In this document: positions 1 to 8,052 of the stretch, in pieces
How positions within the stretch are numbered: position 1 is the first letter of the stretch
How the letters are laid out: every line of letters starts with the position of its first letter
DNA from: JADFNB01 sp036397455
GTDB taxonomy: Bacteria > Gemmatimonadota > Gemmatimonadetes > Gemmatimonadales > GWC2-71-9
NCBI GenBank assembly: GCA_036397455.1
Contig: DASWIX010000068.1
Span: 1 to 64,000, forward strand
Direction: 5' to 3'
Length of the DNA stretch: 64,000 nt
Translations under genes and position numbers: made by a program
The notes under the pieces: generated by a model
Seen by the model: only the letters and a program-made list of their open reading frames with translations
What the model was told of the DNA's origin: nothing
Databases searched by the model: none

Positions 1-2
1 CC

Positions 3-1544
3 GTCTCGTCGCCGTGGCCACCACCTCGGTCTCTTCTCCCAACGAGGAGCCAGTCAACACCCCAGTCATGGTCCTTTTCTCCCTCACCCTCTACACTAAA
101 CTATCAGGTGGTCCGTGTCTCACCCTTATTGGCAGAGAGGGACTCGCAACATGCCCGCAATTATTTCACGAGACGGTTTCGCGAGGATCGCTCGGTTACC
201 CACGCCGTTCAGATCTTTGGAACGTTGAAGAATCAAAACGAGGATTTTGCGGGACGTGGATTCGTGCTCAGTCTAATAGCCGATCTCATCGAGCGAGGCG
301 ACGCTGATGCTCCACCACGACTTGACAAAGGCAGTCAACTGTCTTGGCTGATGCGTGCCCTCTGTCGTCGTGAAGTCCGCCGACAGATGCTTCCTATCGA
401 TGAGGCAAAGCAATTGGAGGTCTTTGAAAGCTTTGCTATTGAGGTAGAGTCAGGCGAGAAGGGATCGACAGAATTGTTGGATCTCTGTATCGAAAACACG
501 AGCCCCGATCTTGAGCCCGACGACCGTAGAGAATTGGTAGAAAAACTGAAGAGCCACCCGTTGATGCACTGGACTCCAAAGGCCGACGAATGGCGATTCA
601 AGGAGGAGCAGATCGGGATCGTGCTTCTCGGACTGAAGATTGTCGAGCTGGGTGTTTCGTCCCTTGGACATCTCGCTTCAAGGCTCAAGTTGGATGCAGG
701 CATTGTTGGGGATCTCGCCAGCATAATTATTCAATTGCTTGCCGTGAGTGACGAGAGTGGCCGGGTTAGCCAGCTATCCGGTATCCTCAAGGGGCTTGAA
801 CAGCCGAGTGACGGCAGAGAGTCGGACGTGGCGGCACGACTCCGTGGGGCACTCTTGCTCAGGGCAGTCGACCAACTGAAACCGCAGGGATCTTTGCGCT
901 CTGAGCGATCGGCTGCCGCGCAACGCCTGCTCGCGCAGGACGATGTCTCGCAGATGATTCTCTCGACCGCAATCTCTGGGTTCGACTTCAGAGGGGTGAC
1001 ATTCCGGCACTGTCGCTTTGAGGGGATCGTTTTCCTTAACTGTGAGTTCGACGACCAAACCACGTTCACAGAGTGCCAGTTCGCAATGGGAGGCAGTTCC
1101 CACCGATGTAACGGCCTTTCGTTAGCTGCGTTTGTCGAATGCCGATTTGACACGGAAAGTTCGGCATGGCTCCGTCAGGTTGCAGTAAGGGAAGGCAGTC
1201 GGGATTACGTTGAAGCTGACCTCCGCAGTGATATCGAAGGCGTCCTCGACAAGTTCCTTGCAAAGGGTGGAGCTGGGTTGAAAACGCTAAAAGCATCCAA
1301 CCTTGCCCGCGGCTCCATCAGTGCTTCACCGCACCGAGAGATGATCCTGGAGGTCCTAAGGAGTCACCTGTTTGAAGCACACCACGTGTCCGGGGTTAAG
1401 GAGGGTGGCTTGGCGGTGAAACCCGAGGCACAAGAAGCGGTAAAGTTCTACGGCACTAATAACGTGTTCATTGGACCAGTAAACGATGCGTACGAACGTC
1501 TGGCGAAGAAGCTGCGAATCAGGACAGGCGCGTCTCTTGGTTAG
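3..1544 (+). CDS. C-terminal part of a STAND/NACHT-like NTPase with pentapeptide-like repeats (5' partial)
   Basis: The frame is open to the left edge, so the gene is probably cut by the window; a GTG at 108 is only the first internal start and has no Shine-Dalgarno. What is visible is the post-NTPase part. A helical region ends in 'WRFKEEQIGIVLLGLKI', which resembles the 'rFkHeqfqdyflA' helix that follows NACHT modules. Pentapeptide-like turns follow (FDFRGVTFRHCRFEGIVF, NCEFDDQTTFTECQF). The C-terminal ~110 residues look winged-helix-like and end in 'FYGTNNVFIGPVN'. The P-loop would lie upstream, outside the window. G+C is visibly lower than in all neighbours and codon use is relaxed, which suggests horizontal transfer. 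STAND NTPases of this kind often act as intracellular sensors in antiphage defence; that role is inference here. Confidence 0.55.
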   Translation, partial: VSSPWPPPRSLLPTRSQSTPQSWSFSPSPSTLNYQVVRVSPLLAERDSQHARNYFTRRFREDRSVTHAVQIFGTLKNQNEDFAGRGFVLSLIADLIERGDADAPPRLDKGSQLSWLMRALCRREVRRQMLPIDEAKQLEVFESFAIEVESGEKGSTELLDLCIENTSPDLEPDDRRELVEKLKSHPLMHWTPKADEWRFKEEQIGIVLLGLKIVELGVSSLGHLASRLKLDAGIVGDLASIIIQLLAVSDESGRVSQLSGILKGLEQPSDGRESDVAARLRGALLLRAVDQLKPQGSLRSERSAAAQRLLAQDDVSQMILSTAISGFDFRGVTFRHCRFEGIVFLNCEFDDQTTFTECQFAMGGSSHRCNGLSLAAFVECRFDTESSAWLRQVAVREGSRDYVEADLRSDIEGVLDKFLAKGGAGLKTLKASNLARGSISASPHREMILEVLRSHLFEAHHVSGVKEGGLAVKPEAQEAVKFYGTNNVFIGPVNDAYERLAKKLRIRTGASLG

Positions 1545-1706
1545 GTACTTGCTTGAACCACCTCCTTAGCGACCCTAAACCGAGGCGGGACAAACCGAGG
1601 CGGCGACGACGAGTGTGGGTTCATTCGTCGGTGACCCTGTCTCGGATACAATGCCACGACAATCGTGCGCCTGCCACGACAATCCGGGCGAGCCCGACGC
1701 CTAATT

Positions 1707-1756
1707 CGTCCGCAGCGGGAGAGCCCGAACCCGTCCGCAGCGGGTGAGCCCGAACC
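1707..1756. repeat. 25-bp tandem duplication
   Basis: Two adjacent 25-bp units (1707-1731 and 1732-1756) begin CGTCCGCAGCGGG and differ at one position, A versus T. Two units only and no spacers, so this is a local duplication rather than a CRISPR. Confidence 0.75.
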
Positions 1757-1907
1757 CGACGATTCAGCTCGTCCACGGCACGTCCCGGGAACCGTAGGGC
1801 CTTGATTGGACGCCCGGCTCCGCTCCCAGAACAATTGATCGGCTCCGAGACTGTACAAACGGGGCACGCCGGGTTCTCCGGCGGTCGGACCTAACGACCA
1901 TGAACCC

Positions 1908-1940
1908 ATGGTGAGAAGCCAACGAATCTGCTCTCACCAT
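1908..1940. terminator. Hairpin, possible terminator
   Basis: ATGGTGAGA (1908-1916) pairs perfectly with TCTCACCAT (1932-1940) around a 15-nt loop. There is no T-tract. It could terminate transcription between the upstream NTPase gene and the convergent kinase gene, or be a remnant of a mobile repeat. Confidence 0.3.
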
Positions 1941-2097
1941 TACGGCCTGTCGTTCTGATGACTCTGCTGCGGATTTCGACATGTCGGCGTTGGGCCTCAT
2001 GACACTGATGTCAAGCTGCTCGATTTCGAATTGGTCACGTGTCATCTCTCGCGCGTCGCAGCAGCCGGACACGGCAGGCGTGGTGCGAACAATATGA

Positions 2098-2157
2098 AGA
2101 TTGGGGATTGGGGACTTGAGTGTTCGCCCGCATTCTCCAATCCCCAATCCCCAATCT
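2098..2157. repeat. Long inverted repeat of short tandem units (ATTGGGG type)
   Basis: A perfect 17-bp arm (2098-2114, AGATTGGGGATTGGGGA) is complementary to 2141-2157 across a 26-nt spacer. Each arm is itself a tandem of the unit ATTGGGG. The right arm runs on into three copies of TCTGCAA-like heptads (about 2155-2175). It lies about 55 bp beyond the stop of the kinase gene and could also act as a terminator. Architecturally it resembles the two other inverted repeats at 16255-16349 and 31707-31808, although the units differ in sequence. Confidence 0.8.
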
Positions 2158-2213
2158 GCAATCTGCAATCTGCATGCCCACCTGGGGTGTTTAACGAGCG
2201 GTTTATCTGCTAG

Positions 2214-5204
2214 CTAGTATCCGCAGAGCATCACGTTCTCTGTGTCCCGTTCTTCAAAGGCGCGGCGTATCGCCGCGACCCATTCGTCGGTGCGGGGCAC
2301 GTCGGCGGCCAAGACGCGGGCGCTGTCGAGCATCGCCATTCTTCGGGGATCCGGGCCGTACCTGGTCTCGCGCACCGACAGGCAATACGCGCCGTAGATC
2401 GCGCGGATGAGTTCCCACCGTACGAACGGCGCGAGTCGCCCGTCCCCTATCGGGCCGAGCCCGCGCGTGTCGGCGGGGTTACTCATGAGGAGTGGGGCGA
2501 TTCGGGACCGAGTGAACTCTGGGCGATCCATCTTGATCCAGAGACCGGACCACCCACCGACGTCGTCGCGATCGAGCACGTCGAGGATGGCCTGTCCCTG
2601 GTCGACCAGTCGCCGATTCTCGTTGAGCCGCCCAACCCACTGGAGGGTCCGCGCCCCTTCCCGAACGATCACGCTGCCGGTCAACGCGCTCGGGTAAACC
2701 GGCTGACGCAGGAACGCGTGCCCAACGCTGATGATTTCGCGCGCGCGCCGTTCGGCCCCCTCGGTGTCTCCGGCCGCGGTCAACAGCGCGGCGGCGGCCG
2801 CGTTGCGCCGCTGGAAATCGATCACCGAGGCGCGCAGACGGTGCCACCGAGTCCCGAGCGGCGACGAACCACGCGGGTCAAACCCGGGGAATCCTCGTCG
2901 GATCATCCAGAGCGGCGGCGGCTGGGCGGCGGCCACCTGGCGCCAGAGAGTCAGCGCCGGCACCATCGTATCGGCGGCCAACGCGTTTCGGGTCGAATCC
3001 GGAAGCCTCCCGGCTTGGATCGCTGCCCACGCGACGACGCGCCGCGCCGATACAGGGTGCGGGAACCGTTCGACGAGCGCTCGCCATCCCGTGGTATCCA
3101 CCGCCCAAGCGGAGTCGAAGGTCGCGGTCGAGTCGGTCTGCAACGCGAGGACCAGAAGCTGCGCCCATTCGCGATCGGCGGTTTCGGGCGTAGGAGACCC
3201 CACTCCGGCGTCGGTCAGGATCGAGTCAAACGTCGGCCAAGCGGTTGTCACGAGCGTGTCGTGCTGCCACGCACGGAGCCACTCACGTGCATCCCGAGCC
3301 TGGAACGCCGCTCCCTGGCTGGATATCGTGACGACCAGCACGTTGTACAACACCGTCACCGCCAGCACGAATGTGACCGCCGCCGCCCCGATCCCCGGCA
3401 CGCCCGCAAGCATCATACTGCCCAACCGATTCGCGCGGCGCGGCGCACGGTGGGCAGCGGCAGCCAGCCACGCCGCGACGACCTCTCCCCGTACGCTGAT
3501 CCGGCGGCGCGACGAGCCACGTATCATCCGGCGCACGTATCGCCACTCGGGCACCCGCATGGCCAGCGCACCACCCAATCCCAGGAGCAGCGGCAGTAGG
3601 GTGACGACCAACTCGACCGGCGGGAGCAAGCCGCCCCCCGAAGCCCAGCCACCGGTGGCGCCGATAAACCATCCGAACGCGCTCAGTCCGCCGGCCGCGA
3701 GAGCGACCACCACGAGGATGGTGCTGATGCGGCGGAACTTCATGAATCGTCGCGCCACATCCGGAGGCAACGATGCGAACACGCCCAGGCGATTCAGCAA
3801 CGCGCCGGTGCGGGAACTCCTGTCCACCGCGGTGTCGAGCACGACCCGCCACGGGTAGCCGGCACGGCGTGCCCACTTCAGGTGCCATCCCAGGTGCGCG
3901 CCCCGTGCGAGCACCATCACCGCCATCAGGAAGCCCGTGAGGGCAAACAGGCCAAGGAAGAGTAGCCAGACGATCCCGGGCCCGATCGACGCAGTGTTGC
4001 CGATGCTGGCGAGCTGAACAACGAGCGTGACCGGGGACCAGAGCGAGAATCGGTCCGGCTCCCCCCAGGCGATCATGCTCGTCGGCGGGAAGGCAAAGAG
4101 CAACAGTACCCCCACCAGGAGGGCGATGTTGATGCCGACAAGCCGGATGTACGCGGCGCCGACGCCGCGCAGGCGCTCGAGACCGGGCGGAGGCCATTCG
4201 ACCCACGGCTGAGCCGGCGGGACGAGCGCGCGCGCGATCGCGTCGGCCGACGGACGCGCGGCCGGGTCCTTGGCGAGCGATCGGTCGATGAGGTCGGCGA
4301 ACTGCGCGTCGAGATCCGGCCGTCGCGAACGCACCGGAGGAGCCGGGTCCTTGATGTGCGCCGCGATCAACCCCATGGGGGACGACGCGTTGAACGGCGG
4401 CGCACCGGTCACCAACTCGAACGCCATTATCCCCAGGCTGTAGACGTCGCTCTGTTCGGTAACACGACCGCCAGCCGCCTGCTCCGGACTCATGTACTGC
4501 GGGGTTCCGACGATCGATCCCTCAATGGTCAGATCGGTCGCACCGACGTCGCCCTCCGGCGTGGTGGCGGCCGAAATCCCGAAGTCCACCACCAGTGCAC
4601 GGCCACTCTCCCGCTCCACCATGACGTTCGCTGGCTTGATGTCGCGATGAATGAGGCCCCGCCGGTGCGCCTCCGCGAGCGCCGACGCGATCTCACCGAC
4701 CAATCGTTTCGCGCGGGACTCCGAGACGGCGACGCCGTCCTGCATCTCGTCGCGGATCGTGCCGCCGTCGACGTACTGCATGATGAAGTACGGGACTCTC
4801 GACTCGGGCAGTTCGCCGACTTCATAGACGCTGACGATGTGGGGATGATTCGTCGCGGCGGCCGCCTGCGCCTCACGCAGGAAGCGGGTATGCGCGACCT
4901 CGTCGTGCGCCAGCGCGGGCGCGAGCACCTTGATGACGATGAGGCGTTTGAGTCCCGGATCGCGGCCGAGGTACACCGCACCCATTCCCCCGGCCGCGAG
5001 GAAACGCACGAGTTGGCGCCCCGGTTCGAACGCGCGCCGCAACTCGACCGTGATCTGCTCAAGCTCGGCGGACGACGGCGCCGCGGCGTCGTCGTCGCTG
5101 ACCATCGTCACCGCGGTCGGGGGCGTCGCGCCGCAGTGGCGACAGCTGGTGTCCTCGGGATCGAACCGCGTGCCGCAGTAGGGACAGCGTTGCCACGCAT
5201 CCAT
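2214..5204 (-). CDS. Ser/Thr protein kinase with N-terminal zinc ribbon and multi-TM C-terminal module
   Basis: 996 aa. I start at the ATG at 5204, because translation there opens directly with a zinc ribbon (C7, C10, C21, C24). A complete PknB-type kinase domain follows: GGMG loop at 72-75, lysine K92, HRDIKPAN with D188, and DFG at 207-209. The first glycine of the nucleotide loop is Ala. After 'WPPPGLE' come about five membrane segments and a soluble, mostly helical C-terminus ending at the stop. The kinase is therefore cytoplasmic and membrane-anchored, with the tail as probable sensor. It is transcribed divergently from the serine hydrolase at 5323. A TAGCTT box lies 7 nt before the ATG and no Shine-Dalgarno is visible, so the transcript may be leaderless. 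A kinase-less paralogue of the tail lies at 13776-15695. Confidence 0.93.
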   Translation of the reverse strand: MDAWQRCPYCGTRFDPEDTSCRHCGATPPTAVTMVSDDDAAAPSSAELEQITVELRRAFEPGRQLVRFLAAGGMGAVYLGRDPGLKRLIVIKVLAPALAHDEVAHTRFLREAQAAAATNHPHIVSVYEVGELPESRVPYFIMQYVDGGTIRDEMQDGVAVSESRAKRLVGEIASALAEAHRRGLIHRDIKPANVMVERESGRALVVDFGISAATTPEGDVGATDLTIEGSIVGTPQYMSPEQAAGGRVTEQSDVYSLGIMAFELVTGAPPFNASSPMGLIAAHIKDPAPPVRSRRPDLDAQFADLIDRSLAKDPAARPSADAIARALVPPAQPWVEWPPPGLERLRGVGAAYIRLVGINIALLVGVLLLFAFPPTSMIAWGEPDRFSLWSPVTLVVQLASIGNTASIGPGIVWLLFLGLFALTGFLMAVMVLARGAHLGWHLKWARRAGYPWRVVLDTAVDRSSRTGALLNRLGVFASLPPDVARRFMKFRRISTILVVVALAAGGLSAFGWFIGATGGWASGGGLLPPVELVVTLLPLLLGLGGALAMRVPEWRYVRRMIRGSSRRRISVRGEVVAAWLAAAAHRAPRRANRLGSMMLAGVPGIGAAAVTFVLAVTVLYNVLVVTISSQGAAFQARDAREWLRAWQHDTLVTTAWPTFDSILTDAGVGSPTPETADREWAQLLVLALQTDSTATFDSAWAVDTTGWRALVERFPHPVSARRVVAWAAIQAGRLPDSTRNALAADTMVPALTLWRQVAAAQPPPLWMIRRGFPGFDPRGSSPLGTRWHRLRASVIDFQRRNAAAAALLTAAGDTEGAERRAREIISVGHAFLRQPVYPSALTGSVIVREGARTLQWVGRLNENRRLVDQGQAILDVLDRDDVGGWSGLWIKMDRPEFTRSRIAPLLMSNPADTRGLGPIGDGRLAPFVRWELIRAIYGAYCLSVRETRYGPDPRRMAMLDSARVLAADVPRTDEWVAAIRRAFEERDTENVMLCGY

Positions 5205-5211
5205 GGCATCC

Positions 5212-5217
5212 AAGCTA
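5212..5217 (-). promoter_or_regulatory. Candidate -10 box, leaderless kinase transcript
   Basis: On the minus strand TAGCTT is followed by 7 nt and then the ATG of the kinase. There is no purine-rich Shine-Dalgarno between. The -35 region is weak (CTGGCG at 17 bp). It is one of several identical arrangements in this window. Confidence 0.4.
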
Positions 5218-5322
5218 CTCAACGCATCCGCCGCCGCCAGACATGTTGCGCGCCGCGTGCCTACCCCGCCGCGGCCGCCGGACGTTACCTTCCCGGCACT
5301 CCCTTTTCGGCTGGAGCCACGG

Positions 5323-6720
5323 ATGACACTCACCTACCGGCGCGTCCCAACAATCGCGTGCCTCACGGTGTTGCTCAGCGCGAGCGCGGCTGCGGCGCAG
5401 CAATCCGATCGCGCCCGCATCATCGCCACGATCGACTCGCTCGCAAACGCCCCGATCGCGGAGGGCCGTGTCGCGGGCCTGTCGGTCGCCGTTGTCCGTG
5501 GGCGCGATACCCTGGTTTTGAAGGGATATGGTTCCGCCGACCTCGAGCTCGAGGTCCCGACACCGGACCGTGCCGTGTACGAGATTGGTTCGGTCACCAA
5601 GCAGTTCACGGCCGTCGCCGTTCTGCAACTGCGCGACCGCGGGCTACTGTCACTCGACGACGAGGTGACGGAATACCTTCCCGATTATCCGACTCAGGGC
5701 CATCACGTCACGATCCGACGCCTCCTGGACCACACCTCGGGAATCAAGGGCATCACGGAGATACCGGAGTTCGAGAACTTCGTCCGGCGCGACTTGCCGC
5801 GCGACTCGCTGGTCGCGGTGTTTGCGTCGAAGCCGTTCGACTTCGCTCCCGGCGAGGCGATGATCTACAACAATTCGGCGTATTTCCTGTTGGGACGGAT
5901 CATCGCGCAGGTGAGTGGCGAGACCTACGAGGACTACGTGGCGCGCCACCTGTTCGCGCCGGCGGGGATGCCCGACTCACGGTACTGCAGCGAACGAACC
6001 GTGATCCCGCGCAAGGTCAAGGGTTATGAGAGCCGGGACAGTGCGTTGGTGAAGGCGGGGTTCATCGTCCATCTGTGGCCGTACGCGGCCGGGTCCCTGT
6101 GTTCGACGGCCGGGGATCTCCTGTCATGGAACCGCGCGCTGCACGGGAACGGCCGCGGCGGATCGCTGCTGAATGCCGGTTCCTATCGCGAGCTGATCAC
6201 CCCGGGCGCACTCAACGACGGGACGCCGTTGCGCTACGCCAAGGGACTGGCGGTCTTCGAGCGCGGCGGCCGTCGCCTGATCGCGCACAGCGGCGGCATC
6301 TTCGGTTTCGTCTCATACCTCGGCTACTACCCGGATGATTCGCTCGCGGTGGCCGTGCTGATCAACACCGCCGGCGCGGTCGATGCCGGCGCGGTCGCCA
6401 ACGGCATCGTGGACGCCGTCCTCGGGGAATCCGTTCCGCCACCGGTGCGCCCGTTCGAGGGATCGCTGGAGCCATTGGTCGGGACGTACTCCGGTCCTGG
6501 ACGGGGACGGCCCATCACCGTGACCGTGTCGATCGACTCGACGGGGGCGCTGCAGGCCGTGCTGGGGCGTGGAAACCCGCAACGCCTGTCGTTCCTCGAG
6601 GGAACGACGTTCGGTGCCGGCACGACGCGCGTGCGGTTCGTGCGGGTCGCCGGTCGCGTCACCGCGCTCCAGATGGACCAGGTGTCGGGGGTGTACGTGC
6701 TCCCGCGCGACGACGACTAG
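5323..6720 (+). CDS. Secreted serine hydrolase, class C beta-lactamase fold
   Basis: 465 aa starting at ATG 5323, where a signal peptide ends in 'SAAAAQQ'. The three active-site boxes of the beta-lactamase/penicillin-binding fold are present: SVTK (S90-K93), Y-N-N (Y182-N184) and HSG near residue 326. A C-terminal beta-rich region of about 100 residues follows, as in many DUF3471-tailed serine hydrolases. The substrate is not predictable from sequence; D-amino-acid peptidase or esterase activity is as likely as beta-lactam hydrolysis. It is divergent from the kinase, with 118 bp between the two start codons. Confidence 0.88.
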   Translation: MTLTYRRVPTIACLTVLLSASAAAAQQSDRARIIATIDSLANAPIAEGRVAGLSVAVVRGRDTLVLKGYGSADLELEVPTPDRAVYEIGSVTKQFTAVAVLQLRDRGLLSLDDEVTEYLPDYPTQGHHVTIRRLLDHTSGIKGITEIPEFENFVRRDLPRDSLVAVFASKPFDFAPGEAMIYNNSAYFLLGRIIAQVSGETYEDYVARHLFAPAGMPDSRYCSERTVIPRKVKGYESRDSALVKAGFIVHLWPYAAGSLCSTAGDLLSWNRALHGNGRGGSLLNAGSYRELITPGALNDGTPLRYAKGLAVFERGGRRLIAHSGGIFGFVSYLGYYPDDSLAVAVLINTAGAVDAGAVANGIVDAVLGESVPPPVRPFEGSLEPLVGTYSGPGRGRPITVTVSIDSTGALQAVLGRGNPQRLSFLEGTTFGAGTTRVRFVRVAGRVTALQMDQVSGVYVLPRDDD

Positions 6721-6746
6721 GCTAGGGCGTCAGCACGGGTGGCCGA

Positions 6747-6771
6747 CGTGGTCGTCAGCAAGACGACCACG
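6747..6771. terminator. Bidirectional terminator hairpin
   Basis: CGTGGTCGTC (6747-6756) pairs perfectly with GACGACCACG (6762-6771) around a 5-nt loop. It sits between the convergent ends of the serine hydrolase (6720) and plsC (6832). Confidence 0.65.
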
Positions 6772-6831
6772 ATCAAGTTGACGCGCGCACAACGTGGTGC
6801 ATGATCCTCCGCACGAATCCAGGATGGATTG

Positions 6832-7572
6832 TTAGGGCCCACCCACCGCGCCATCCGCAACCGCCATCCGCCGCAACTCTGCGTGCTGGACCCGAATGAC
6901 ACTCATGACGCGGTCCACCAACAGCGCCGCGGTTGCCTTGGTGCGCGGCATGTCGAAGAATGCCGCGCAGTCGACCGGCTCGCCATAACACACGTACACG
7001 CGCTGGAAGAGCCGCGGCACCGTACACCCGATCGGCAGGACGCGGTCCATGCCCTCGATCGCCACGGGAATGACCCGTGGATGCGTCGAGAGCACCACGA
7101 GACCCGCGCCGGCGCGTCCAGCACCCACCGACCCGTCGCGCGTGCGCGTGCCCTCCGGGAACAATGTCATGACCCCGCGCGGAAGCGCCTCGCTCATCCG
7201 GCGCAAGGCCTCCATGTCGCGCCGTCCCTCGCGCACGGGGATGCACCGCCAGTTGTACGCCAGCCATGCCAGGAGCGGTGTGCGGAAGAAGTTCTCGGCC
7301 GCCGCGGGATTCCACGGCATGAGATGGGGCATGACGAGTGAACGCGGAAAATAGGCGGCGAGTCCCACCAGAAAACTATCGATCATCGACTGATGGTTGG
7401 ACACCAGCAGCGTATTGCGGGCCGTACCCACGTGGTGACGTCCGATGACCGTCGTGCGATTCAACACGAAGAAATAGAGCCAGAACACGACGACCGAGAG
7501 GTTCGTCACGAGGTAGGACGTGACGGGCCACATCCACTCGGCCAGTCGACCGGGTACGAAGGGCCTGGTCAC
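6832..7572 (-). CDS. plsC: 1-acyl-sn-glycerol-3-phosphate acyltransferase
   Basis: 246 aa, GTG start at 7572. It has one N-terminal membrane segment (about residues 15-38), then the acyltransferase motif NHQSMID (H60, D65), 'PVREGRR' and FPEGTRTR, the standard blocks of PlsC/LPLAT enzymes that acylate lysophosphatidic acid at the inner membrane. It lies 18 bp downstream of the CDGSH gene and in the same direction as the M28 peptidase gene, so it is probably the last gene of a three-gene operon. The length is normal for the family. Confidence 0.9.
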   Translation of the reverse strand: MTRPFVPGRLAEWMWPVTSYLVTNLSVVVFWLYFFVLNRTTVIGRHHVGTARNTLLVSNHQSMIDSFLVGLAAYFPRSLVMPHLMPWNPAAAENFFRTPLLAWLAYNWRCIPVREGRRDMEALRRMSEALPRGVMTLFPEGTRTRDGSVGAGRAGAGLVVLSTHPRVIPVAIEGMDRVLPIGCTVPRLFQRVYVCYGEPVDCAAFFDMPRTKATAALLVDRVMSVIRVQHAELRRMAVADGAVGGP

Positions 7573-7590
7573 GGACCGGCACCCACCGGA

Positions 7591-8052
7591 CTATTCCTTG
7601 TCCGGTTCGGTGGTAAAGCCGTTCGTCTTGTGCGAGCTGTCGCAGAACGGCATGTTCTTCGATCCGCCGCAACGACACAGCGCGCCCTTCGCGGCCCGCA
7701 CCCGCTGTGACCCGTCATCCGAGACGATCTCGAGCGGCCCCTCGTAGCGCAGCGGCCCATTGCGCCGCACCGTGATGCGGAGGCGACCCGCCCCCAGGTC
7801 TTCCACGGCGCGCGTGGTGCCGAGCGCGCCGGGCTCCGCGAATTCCGGATAGTGGGAATCGTCGCACCGCGGCTTGTTGCCCGACCGGCCGCAGCGACAC
7901 AGCAGGACGCGCGTGTCGCGGAACAGGAGATTCCCGTCGTGGTCGACGACCTCGATATCGCCCGACACCTCCGCCGGGCCATCCCGCGATATGCGGATCA
8001 CGTTTCCCGCGGGAACCAGCCCGTCGCCCCCGCCCCGGACCGCGTCCGTCAT
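7591..8052 (-). CDS. Tandem CDGSH-type iron-sulfur protein
   Basis: 153 aa. The ATG at 8052 overlaps the TGA of the M28 peptidase gene (ATGA), so the two are translationally coupled. Two CDGSH-type [2Fe-2S] binding motifs of the C-x-C-x8-C-x3-H form are present: C52/C54/C63/H67 and C126/C128/C137/H141. In both copies the canonical CDGSH glycine is replaced (CDDSH and CDSSH), while the four ligands are kept. Bacterial proteins of this sort bind two 2Fe-2S clusters; their cellular role is poorly defined. The protein is cytoplasmic, with no signal peptide. Confidence 0.88.
   Translation of the reverse strand: MTDAVRGGGDGLVPAGNVIRISRDGPAEVSGDIEVVDHDGNLLFRDTRVLLCRCGRSGNKPRCDDSHYPEFAEPGALGTTRAVEDLGAGRLRITVRRNGPLRYEGPLEIVSDDGSQRVRAAKGALCRCGGSKNMPFCDSSHKTNGFTTEPDKE

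Larger units (their letters stand above)
1545..2213. other. Gene-free stretch with several short repeats
   Basis: No credible gene is visible in these 669 bp; the open frames lack family resemblance and one runs through the simple repeat. The stretch contains a 25-bp tandem duplication (1707-1756), a 9-bp hairpin (1908-1940) and a long inverted repeat (2098-2157). It separates the low-G+C NTPase gene from the GC-rich chromosomal genes and may be a recombination scar. Confidence 0.6.

Noticed and set aside
1707..1756. Two 25-bp direct repeats as a CRISPR
   Set aside because: They are adjacent without spacers and only two units exist; no cas gene is visible.
1764..2168. Minus-strand open frame of about 134 codons in the first intergenic region
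   Set aside because: It runs through the ATTGGGG tandem palindrome, lacks any family motif and has no ribosome-binding site.
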